Below, in pieces: positions 1 to 5,834 of a stretch of 19,378 nucleotides of DNA (position 1 is the stretch's first letter; each line of letters begins with the position of its first letter). The translations under genes and the position numbers were made by a program. Source of the stretch: Prevotellaceae bacterium. Its GTDB lineage: Bacteria > Bacteroidota > Bacteroidia > Bacteroidales > UBA932. The notes below the pieces were generated by a model. It saw nothing but the letters and a program-made list of their open reading frames with translations, was not told the origin of the DNA and ran no database searches. The DNA is taken from the NCBI GenBank assembly GCA_031287815.1, contig JAITSM010000177.1, forward strand, positions 1 through 19,378, given 5' to 3'.

Positions 1-1526
1 GTGGCGGTGATGCCGTCTTTTGTGCCGGTTACTTTGAAGTCCATATCGCCGAGATGGTCTTCATCGCCGAGTATATCGGACAATACGGCGTATTTCTTCG
101 TTTGGCTGTCGGTAATCAATCACATGGCAATGCCCGACACCGGCTTCTTAAGCTGGATGCCGGCGTCCATTAAAGCCAGCGTACCGGCGCACACCGTCGC
201 CATGGACGAGGAGCCGTTCGATTCCAGAATATCGGATACCACGCGCACGGCGTAGGGGTTTTCTTCATCTATGGGCACCATCGGTTTCAACGCCCGCCAT
301 GCCAGGTTCCCGTGTCCTACTTCGCGACGGCTGGTTCCGCGCATAGCTCTGGCTTCGCCGGTGGAGTAAGGCGGGAAGTTATAATGCAACACAAATTGTT
401 GCGTATCCTGCACCAGCACATCGTCCACTTCCTTTTGGTCGAGCTTGGTGCCCAGCGTGACGGTCGTCAACGATTGCGTTTCGCCTCGGGTAAAGATAGC
501 CGAGCCGTGCGCTGCCGGCAGGTAATCCACTTCGCACCATATCGGGCGGATTTGCGTAGTCGCGCGGCCGTCCAGGCGAAGGCCTTCGTCCAAAATCATG
601 TTGCGCATCGCCTCTTTTTCTACCGCGTGGTAGTAGCGGTCTATCATCAGTTTCTTTTCTTCGCGTTCTTCTTCGGGAATGGTTTCGATAAATTGTTCCT
701 TCAATGCGTCGAAAGCGTCGCTGCGTTCGTGTTTCGCTGTATTCGATTTGGCAATGGCGTAGCATTTGTCGTAACAGAAATCCCGCACGGCGGCGCGCAG
801 TTCTTCGTCGTTAGTTTCGTGGCAGTATGCCCGCTTTTGTTCTTTACCTGTTTCCTTGCTCAGTTCCAGTTGCACGGCACAGTGTTTCCTGATTTCCGCA
901 TGTGCAAATTTAATGGCTTCGAGCATGTCGCGTTCGCTCACTTCTTTCATTGCGCCTTCCACCATCATAATGTTGTCGTAAGTGGCGGCAACGATGATGT
1001 CGATGTCGGCGTTTTCCACCTCAGAATAGTTCGGGTTGATTTTCATCTCGCCGTTAATGCGCGCCACACGCACTTCGGAAATAGGGCCGCCAAACGGAAT
1101 GTCGCTCACCGAAAGGGCTGCCGAAGCGGCCAGCCCCGCGAGGGCGTCAGGCATAATGTCCTTATCCGCCGAAATGAGATTGACCACCACATATACTTCC
1201 GCATGGAAATCCTCCGGAAACAGGGGGCGCAGCGCCCGGTCGATAAGGCGCGCTACTAAAACTTCGTAGTCGCTGGCGCGTCCTTCGCGCTTCATAAACC
1301 CGCCCGGGTAACGGCCTGCCGCCGCATACTTTTCTTTGTACTCTACCTGCAAGGGCATGAAGTCCACGTCTTCTTTTGCCTCTTTTGCGCAGGTTACCGC
1401 TGCCAGCAACATGGTGTTGCCCATTTTCACTACGACGGAACCCTCGGCTTGTTTCGCCAATTTTCCGGTTTCGATTTCAATCGTTCTGCCATCGCTCATT
1501 TCGATGGTCTTTTTCACAATATTCAT
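1..1526 (-). pseudogene. pnp: Polynucleotide phosphorylase (PNPase), interrupted by in-frame TGA and cut by window edge
   Basis: PNPase degrades RNA 3'-to-5' using phosphate and is part of the RNA-decay machinery. The start chosen is the ATG at 1524-1526, giving MNIVKKTIEMSDGR, which matches the usual N-terminus; the ORF extends ten codons further but without family support. Both halves of the first RNase PH domain and most of the second are recognisable (for example MPLQVEYKEKYAAAGRYPGG, REGRASDYE, ALAGLAASAALSVSDIPF). After PVSGIAM the next codon is TGA (120-122), where the family has Gly of GIAMGLI. The same frame then stays open to base 1 and reads YAVLSDILGDEDHLGDMDF, so the sequence continues intact. 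The GDMDF catalytic aspartates lie after the stop, so a protein ending there (468 aa) should be inactive. Options are a nonsense mutation, a base-call error, or readthrough; error or recent mutation seems most likely. The KH and S1 domains would lie outside the window. It follows rpsO, the usual bacterial order. Confidence 0.9.
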
Positions 1527-1590
1527 AATTTTTCTGCTACCCTCCGCTGCTTCCACTGAGCAGTTTTTGATTCATATTCATCATCTACAT

Positions 1591-1618
1591 GCGCTCCCCG
1601 GAGAGTTTTTTGGAGCGC
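1591..1618 (-). promoter_or_regulatory. Hairpin in the rpsO-pnp spacer / pnp 5' leader
   Basis: GCGCTCC at 1591-1597 pairs perfectly with GGAGCGC at 1612-1618 around a 14-base loop, about 65 bases upstream of the pnp start. In enterobacteria, PNPase controls its own mRNA through a structured leader. A similar role here is only a guess from position. No TAnnTTTG box was seen for pnp itself, so it may depend on readthrough from rpsO. Confidence 0.35.
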
Positions 1619-1659
1619 CGGTAAAAACAAAAAGGCAATTTCTCCGAATTGCCTTTTTG
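1616..1659 (-). terminator. Intrinsic terminator after rpsO
   Basis: A perfect 13-bp stem (1628-1640 with 1647-1659) with a 6-base loop begins 7 bases after the rpsO stop. Read on the minus strand it is followed by TTTTTAC. It lies between rpsO and pnp, so pnp would be transcribed by partial readthrough, or this stem may be an RNA-processing site. Confidence 0.8.
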
Positions 1660-1665
1660 TTGCAT

Positions 1666-1941
1666 TTATTTTCGAAGGTTTAAAGCCTTAATTATTTCCC
1701 TGTATCGCTCGATGTCGTTCGCCTTGAGGTAATCCAGCAGGCGGCGGCGTTTACCGACTAATTTGAGGAGGGCGCGCTGAGTATTGTAGTCCTTTTTGTT
1801 GCCCTTCAGGTGGTCGGTAAGGTGATTGATACGGTAGGAAAATAACGCTATCTGGCTCTCGGGAGAACCGGTATCGGTATTAGACTTCCCGTACTGTCCG
1901 AAAATCTCTTGCTTTTTGTTGGAGTTTAAATAATCTGCCAT
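1666..1941 (-). CDS. rpsO: 30S ribosomal protein S15
   Basis: S15 binds 16S rRNA early in assembly of the 30S platform. The start used is the ATG at 1939-1941 (MADYLNSNKKQEIF), giving 91 aa against about 89 for the family; an ATG three codons upstream is possible but less typical. The S15 signature is clear: KSNTDTGSPESQIALFSYRI near residues 17-36, then LVGKRRRLLDYLK near 62-74. The stop is TAA. A TACCTTTG box lies about 60 bases upstream, and a strong terminator follows directly, with pnp after it. Confidence 0.97.
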   Translation of the reverse strand: MADYLNSNKKQEIFGQYGKSNTDTGSPESQIALFSYRINHLTDHLKGNKKDYNTQRALLKLVGKRRRLLDYLKANDIERYREIIKALNLRK

Positions 1942-1998
1942 GAATTGCAATTGATTTAGTTAATAAAAATTTTGTTATCCATATTTTTTATGGGAGTG

Positions 1999-2006
1999 CA
2001 AAGGTA
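1999..2006 (-). promoter_or_regulatory. Bacteroidota-type promoter of rpsO (-7 box)
   Basis: The minus strand reads TACCTTTG, a full match to TAnnTTTG. A TTTG lies at 2024-2027, 17 bases upstream, as a possible -33 box. It sits about 58 bases before the rpsO start. Confidence 0.75.
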
Positions 2007-2040
2007 CTACTTTTTTTTAGAACACAAAAAAAGATTTTAT

Positions 2041-2095
2041 TATGATAGTCGTAAGTCATGAGTCGTAAGTTATAAGTCAGTTAGCGCCGGAGATG
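2041..2095. repeat. Heptanucleotide spacer repeat
   Basis: Degenerate period-7 words run in tandem (GTAAGTC, ATGAGTC, GTAAGTT, ATAAGTC), followed by a short GCGCCGG element. No coding signal is visible. It lies between the divergent rpsO and trpB2 promoters. Confidence 0.6.
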
Positions 2096-2122
2096 TCCGG
2101 CCACTCCCGGCTAAAAAAAATT

Positions 2123-2152
2123 TTTGCATTTCAAAAAATCTTTCTACCTTTG
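2123..2152 (+). promoter_or_regulatory. Promoter of the trp leader and trpB2
   Basis: TTTG (2123-2126), an 18-base spacer and TACCTTTG (2145-2152) form a good Bacteroidota promoter. The predicted transcript starts near 2159, about 26 bases before the leader peptide ATG. Confidence 0.8.
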
Positions 2153-2184
2153 CGCCGGGAACCAGTCTAAGTTTTGTTGACATA

Positions 2185-2229
2185 ATGAAGTTTTTAAAAA
2201 ATACTTGGTTTTGGTGGTGGCGCAATTAG
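2185..2229 (+). CDS. Trp leader peptide MKFLKNTWFWWWRN
   Basis: A 14-codon ORF starts with ATG at 2185 and ends with TAG at 2227-2229. Its sequence MKFLKNTWFWWWRN has four Trp in five residues (W8, W10-W12). It lies about 26 bases after a promoter and 64 bases before an intrinsic terminator, and trpB2 follows. This is the layout of amino-acid attenuator leader peptides such as E. coli TrpL. The ribosome is expected to stall on the TGG run when Trp-tRNA is scarce. Four Trp codons in 14 are very unlikely by chance at this location. The gene is usually unannotated because of its length. I infer function from position and composition; I cannot show translation. Confidence 0.85.
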   Translation: MKFLKNTWFWWWRN

Positions 2230-2333
2230 CTGTTGTAAGCAACGCGCAGTTGTTCCGCCGGTGTGTTTTTTAAAAATGGTGTGAAGAAGACGGCCTGTTG
2301 TTTGCGAGACAACAGGCTGTTTTCTTTTTTTTA
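2230..2333 (+). promoter_or_regulatory. Tryptophan transcription attenuator (antiterminator/terminator region)
   Basis: The terminator is a perfect 9-bp stem, 2293-2301 (GCCTGTTGT) with 2309-2317, followed by a T-rich tract 2318-2331. Upstream, CAAC (2240-2243) can pair with GTTG at 2232-2235 or at 2249-2252. AGCAAC (2238-2243) can also pair, with one G-U, to GTTGTT (2297-2302) on the 5' arm of the terminator. Such mutually exclusive pairings are what a ribosome-controlled switch requires. The exact antiterminator is uncertain without folding and comparison. Stalling at the Trp codons should favour readthrough into trpB2. Confidence 0.72.
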
Positions 2334-2365
2334 CAGGGAAGAACATAACAATAAATAACAAGATT

Positions 2366-3730
2366 ATGGAAAAAACCAAACGATTTCTCTTGAGCGAGAA
2401 AGAAATTCCGGACAAATGGTATAACATTGTGCCGGACATGAAGAACAAACCGATGCCTATCCTGCATCCGGGTACGAAACAGGCGTTGAAAGCCGAAGAT
2501 TTATATCCTATTTTTGCGAAAGCGGTGGCCGAACAGGAAGTGAACCAAACCGACCGCTGGGTGGATATTCCCGGCGAGGTGCGCGACCAGTACAAGCATT
2601 ATCGCGCTACGCCGCTGGTGCGCGCCTATAGCCTGGAAAAAGCGCTGGATACGCCGGCGCACATTTATTTCAAGAATGAAAGCGTGAGCCCGGTAGGGTC
2701 GCACAAATTAAATTCGGCTTTGGCGCAGGCCTACTACTGCAAGCAGGAGGGCTTGACGCACATCACCACCGAAACCGGCGCCGGGCAATGGGGAACCGCA
2801 TTGTCATACGCCGCCAAAGCCTTCGGGCTGGACTTGACGGTGTATATGGTGAAGATCAGCTACGGGCAAAAGCCTTACCGCCGTTCACTGATGCAAACGT
2901 GGGGCGCAAAAGTCATCCCCTCGCCCAGCAACACCACCAACGCAGGGAAAAAGACCCTGTCGGAAAATCCCGGCTACCAGGGAAGTCTTGGAACCGCCAT
3001 TTCGGAAGCAATCGAGGTGGCCATGCAAACGCCCAATTGCAAATATACGCTGGGCAGCGTGCTGAATCACGTAACGCTCCACCAGACCATCATCGGGCTG
3101 GAGGCCGAAAAGCAAATGGCGATGGCGGGAGAATATCCCGACATTATTATCGGTTGTTTCGGCGGCGGGTCGAACTTCGGCGGGCTGTCGTTTCCGTTCC
3201 TGCGCCACACGCTCACGGAAGGAAAGAAAACACGCTTCATCACCGCCGAGCCCGCCTCGTGCCCGAAACAGACGCGCGGCGTATTCCAGTACGATTTCGG
3301 CGACGAAGCGGGCTATACGCCTTTATTGCCCATGTTCACGCTGGGGCATACTTTTTCGCCGGCCAACATCCACGCCGGCGGATTGCGCTACCACGGCGCC
3401 GGCGCCATTGTCAGCCAGCTCCTCAAAGACTCGCTGGTAGAAGCGGTGGATATCCGCCAGCTGGATTCGTTCACCGCCGGCGTGCTGTTTGCGCAAACCG
3501 AAGGCATTGTCCCCGCGCCGGAATCGGCGCACGCCATCGCGGCCACCGTCAACGAAGCATTGAAAGCAAAGGAAGAAGGAACCCCAAAAACCATCCTCTT
3601 CAACCTCTCGGGGCACGGACTGATTGATATGATGGCCTACGAACAATACCTGTCGGGCGAATTGCAAAATTATACCCTCTCCGATGAAGAAATCGCCGTC
3701 AACCTTGCCAAACTGGAAAAAATTATATAA
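2366..3730 (+). CDS. trpB2: TrpB2-type tryptophan synthase beta chain (PLP-dependent)
   Basis: This 454-aa protein is a PLP enzyme expected to condense indole with serine to make tryptophan. The N-terminus (SEKEIPDKWYNIVPDM) and overall length mark the TrpB2 subgroup rather than the ~400-aa TrpB1. PLP lysine is K114 in SVSPVGSHKLNSA. The catalytic Glu is E136 in TETGAGQWG. The phosphate-binding glycine loop is GCFGGGSN at 263-270. No trpA or other trp gene is adjacent, so it may act as a stand-alone indole-salvage enzyme or with a distant TrpA. The upstream Trp-rich leader and terminator imply control by tryptophan supply, which fits the assignment. The ATG at 2366 lies 32 bases after the attenuator T-tract. 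The stop is TAA, and the gene shares a terminator with convergent ahcY. Confidence 0.94.
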   Translation: MEKTKRFLLSEKEIPDKWYNIVPDMKNKPMPILHPGTKQALKAEDLYPIFAKAVAEQEVNQTDRWVDIPGEVRDQYKHYRATPLVRAYSLEKALDTPAHIYFKNESVSPVGSHKLNSALAQAYYCKQEGLTHITTETGAGQWGTALSYAAKAFGLDLTVYMVKISYGQKPYRRSLMQTWGAKVIPSPSNTTNAGKKTLSENPGYQGSLGTAISEAIEVAMQTPNCKYTLGSVLNHVTLHQTIIGLEAEKQMAMAGEYPDIIIGCFGGGSNFGGLSFPFLRHTLTEGKKTRFITAEPASCPKQTRGVFQYDFGDEAGYTPLLPMFTLGHTFSPANIHAGGLRYHGAGAIVSQLLKDSLVEAVDIRQLDSFTAGVLFAQTEGIVPAPESAHAIAATVNEALKAKEEGTPKTILFNLSGHGLIDMMAYEQYLSGELQNYTLSDEEIAVNLAKLEKII

Positions 3731-3740
3731 GCGCAGGCAG

Positions 3741-3760
3741 TAGACAATAGACAATAGACA
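3741..3760. repeat. Short heptanucleotide repeat after trpB2
   Basis: The words AGACAAT, AGACAAT and AGACACC run in tandem, period 7. A related run, seen on the minus strand as GTTTTCA, GTAGGCA, GTTGAGA, lies at about 3825-3849 beside the ahcY stop. Confidence 0.5.
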
Positions 3761-3761
3761 C

Positions 3762-3805
3762 CAAAGAAAACGCTGACAGCAGTTCATCTGTCAGCGTTTT
3801 CTTTG
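3762..3805. terminator. Bidirectional terminator between trpB2 and ahcY
   Basis: A perfect 18-bp stem (3762-3779 with 3788-3805) has an 8-base loop. The arms carry A-rich 5' and T-rich 3' ends, so it can act on both strands. It sits in the 119-base gap between the convergent genes. Confidence 0.9.
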
Positions 3806-3849
3806 TTCCGGCGCCAGCCCATTTTCAATTCTCAACTGCCTACTGAAAA

Positions 3850-5232
3850 CTAATACCTGTAATGCTCCGGCTTGTAGGGGCCGTCCACCGGGACGCCGAT
3901 ATAGCCGGCCTGCACGGCGGTGAGGCGCGTAAGTTTCACGCCCAGCTGTTCCAGATGCAAACGCGCTACTTCTTCATCCAGTTTTTTCGGCAGGCGGTAC
4001 ACGCCTACATCGTAGCTATTTTGCCACAGGTCGATTTGCGCCAGCGTCTGGTTGCTGAACGAATTGCTCATCACAAACGAAGGATGCCCCGTAGCGCAGC
4101 CCAGATTAACCAGCCGCCCTTCCGCCAAAAGGAAAATAGCATGCCCGTCGGGGAACACGAATTTATCGACCTGCGGTTTGATGTTTACCTTTTGAATCCC
4201 TTGATAGGCTTCGAGCGCGGCGACCTGTATTTCGTCGTCGAAATGCCCGATGTTGCACACAATCGCCTGGTCTTTCATTGCCGCCATGTGCCCAATCGTA
4301 ATGATGTCGCGGTTACCGGTAGTGGTCACATAAATATTCCCTTCGGGCAGGGTATCTTCCAGCGTTTTCACTTCAAAGCCTTCCATAGCGGCCTGAAGGG
4401 CGCAAATCGGGTCTATTTCGGTCACGATGACGCGTGCGCCATAAGCGCGCATACTGCGGGCGCAGCCTTTGCCCACGTCGCCGTAGCCGCAAACAACCGC
4501 CACCTTGCCGGCAATCATCACGTCGGTGGCGCGTTTGATGCCGTCGGCCAATGATTCGCGGCAGCCGTAGAGATTGTCGAATTTCGATTTAGTGACCGAA
4601 TCGTTCACATTGATTGCCGGGAAAAGCAGTTCGCCGCGTTCTTTCATTTGGTACAGGCGGTGCACGCCGGTAGTAGTTTCTTCGCTCACCCCGCGAATTT
4701 CGGAAGCGATACGCGTCCACTTTCCCAATGATTTTTTGAGAGTATTTAAAATAATCCCTTCTTCCTTATTGGCGGGCTTGCGCTCCAGCAGCGCCGGATT
4801 TTTCTCGGCCTGCACGCCCCAATGCACCAGCAACGTGGCGTCGCCGCCGTCGTCCACAATAAGCGTCGGGCCTTTGCCGCCGTCGAAGGTCAACGCCTGT
4901 TCGGTGCACCACCAGTACTCTTCCAGCGTTTCCCCTTTCCATGCAAACACCGGCACGCCCGACGCGGCAATGGCTGCCGCCGCATGATCCTGCGTCGAAA
5001 AAATATTGCACGACGCCCAGCGCACCGTTGCGCCCAACGCTTTCAGGGTTTCTATCAACACGGCCGTTTGGATGGTCATGTGCAACGAGCCGGTAATCCG
5101 CGCTCCTTTCAACGGTTCTTGCGCCGCATACTTTTTCCGGATAGCCATCAATCCCGGCATTTCCTTTTCGGCAATTTCAATCTCTTTACGGCCAAAATCG
5201 GCCAAATCAATAGCTGCTACTTTATAAGTCAT
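3850..5232 (-). CDS. ahcY: Adenosylhomocysteinase (S-adenosylhomocysteine hydrolase)
   Basis: The enzyme splits S-adenosylhomocysteine to adenosine and homocysteine in the methyl cycle, using bound NAD. The 460-aa protein starts at the ATG 5230-5232 (MTYKVAAIDLADFGRKEI). The upstream in-frame ATG at 5250 overlaps the TATCTTTG promoter box and cannot be the start. Substrate-site elements are visible: GSLHMTIQTAVLIETL (48-63), VDDGGDATLL (127-136), and K215/D219 in NVNDSVTKSKFDN. The NAD-binding loop is VVCGYGDVGKG at 247-256. The C-terminus VPVDGPYKPEHYRY, with K and Y, is family-typical. Length is normal, and no damage is seen. The stop is TAG. It is a single-gene unit convergent with trpB2. 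Confidence 0.98.
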   Translation of the reverse strand: MTYKVAAIDLADFGRKEIEIAEKEMPGLMAIRKKYAAQEPLKGARITGSLHMTIQTAVLIETLKALGATVRWASCNIFSTQDHAAAAIAASGVPVFAWKGETLEEYWWCTEQALTFDGGKGPTLIVDDGGDATLLVHWGVQAEKNPALLERKPANKEEGIILNTLKKSLGKWTRIASEIRGVSEETTTGVHRLYQMKERGELLFPAINVNDSVTKSKFDNLYGCRESLADGIKRATDVMIAGKVAVVCGYGDVGKGCARSMRAYGARVIVTEIDPICALQAAMEGFEVKTLEDTLPEGNIYVTTTGNRDIITIGHMAAMKDQAIVCNIGHFDDEIQVAALEAYQGIQKVNIKPQVDKFVFPDGHAIFLLAEGRLVNLGCATGHPSFVMSNSFSNQTLAQIDLWQNSYDVGVYRLPKKLDEEVARLHLEQLGVKLTRLTAVQAGYIGVPVDGPYKPEHYRY

Positions 5233-5247
5233 ATTTATTTTTTTTCG

Positions 5248-5255
5248 CAAAGATA
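5248..5255 (-). promoter_or_regulatory. Promoter of ahcY (-7 box)
   Basis: The minus strand reads TATCTTTG. The predicted transcript starts about 9-10 bases before the ahcY ATG, so the mRNA is nearly leaderless. This box decides the start codon of ahcY. No clear -33 TTTG was found. Confidence 0.7.
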
Positions 5256-5261
5256 GTAAAT

Positions 5262-5440
5262 TAATGGAGAATGGAGAATGGAGAATGGAGAATTAGCTAA
5301 CGCCGGAGTCAGGAGTCAGTAGCCAGTTTGCAGTTTTCAGTAGGCAGTAGCTGGCGCCGGAAAAGTTAAAAGTTAAAAACTAAAAGTTAAGAGTGCTGGC
5401 GCCAGCCAATTCATAACTCATAACTCATAACTCATAACTC
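5262..5440. repeat. Cluster of heptanucleotide repeats and GGCGCC palindromes
   Basis: Four period-7 families sit side by side: GGAGAAT x4 (about 5264-5293); a degenerate GGAGTCA/GTAGCCA/GTTTGCA/GTTTTCA/GTAGGCA run (about 5305-5350); GTTAAAA/ACTAAAA (about 5362-5390); and CATAACT x4 (about 5411-5440). Between them lie CTGGCGCCGG (5351-5360) and GCTGGCGCCAGC (5395-5406). No gene is visible here. The ahcY and surface-operon promoters are divergent across it. Confidence 0.75.
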
Positions 5441-5449
5441 AAAAAAAAG

Positions 5450-5480
5450 TTTGGCGCATAAGAAATTTTCTCTACCTTTG
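5450..5480 (+). promoter_or_regulatory. Promoter of the collagen-like surface operon
   Basis: TTTG (5450-5453), a 19-base spacer and TACCTTTG (5473-5480) match the Bacteroidota consensus closely. It implies a transcript start near 5487 and a leader of about 350 bases before the ATG at 5835. Confidence 0.8.
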
Positions 5481-5834
5481 CCCCCTCAAACAACACTTTA
5501 CAACTTACAACTTTCAACTGACCCGTGAATAACTTCCTGATAAAATATCCCCAAACCCCTTGTGCCGCAACGGAATTTGTCGTATGCTTTACACTGCGGA
5601 GCAGCACAGCACAGAGGAGTGTTCCTCCTGTCTTAAAAATCAAAAAACATATCCGCATCTCCGGCAACAAAACCCCACTTGGGGACGGCGTCCCGGAAAC
5701 TCCGGCGACAGAACCCCACTTGGGGACGGCGTCCCGGAAACTCCGGCGACAGAACCCCACTTGGGGACGGCGTCCTGAATTGGCCGGCGCCGCAACCTTA
5801 AACTTTAAATCCTAAACTAAAAATAATAACAACC
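5481..5834 (+). other. Long untranslated leader of the surface operon
   Basis: This 350-base stretch between promoter and lipoprotein start begins with period-7 words (about 5487-5520). It carries a GTG-initiated 96-codon open frame (5525-5815) with no recognisable domain; much of that frame is simply the 41-bp repeat translated, so I treat it as non-coding. No riboswitch was recognised. The last bases before the ATG are A-rich, as is usual in this phylum. Confidence 0.5.
5660..5777 (+). repeat. 41-bp tandem repeat with internal hairpins
   Basis: Copies start at 5671, 5712 and 5753, exactly 41 bases apart. The first two are identical, the third is partial, and a diverged partial copy precedes them from about 5660. 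Each unit holds two small palindromes, CCCCACTTGGGG and GGACGGCGTCC. There are no unique spacers, so this is not a CRISPR. It lies inside the operon leader, so the RNA would carry a row of short GC-rich hairpins. Confidence 0.85.

Noticed and set aside
120..122. UGA recoded as glycine as a genome-wide code change
   Set aside because: Only one internal TGA appears in about 15 genes; a mutation or base error is simpler. Kept as a low-interest observation.
312..1259. Long plus-strand open frame of 315 codons opposite pnp, and a 128-codon minus-strand frame at 379-765
   Set aside because: They overlap the well-supported PNPase reading frame in another frame or strand and have no recognisable domains; they are shadows of a GC-rich gene.
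5233..5250. ATG at 5250 as start of AhcY
   Set aside because: It lies in the TATCTTTG promoter box; the family N-terminus begins at 5232.
5080..5260. SAM or SAH riboswitch before ahcY
   Set aside because: The predicted leader is only about 10 bases long, too short for any riboswitch.
5660..5777. Possible CRISPR array
   Set aside because: The 41-bp units are contiguous with no unique spacers, and no cas genes are nearby.
5525..5815. GTG-started 96-codon frame in the leader of the surface operon
   Set aside because: Much of it is translation of the 41-bp repeat, with no recognisable domain and a GTG start.
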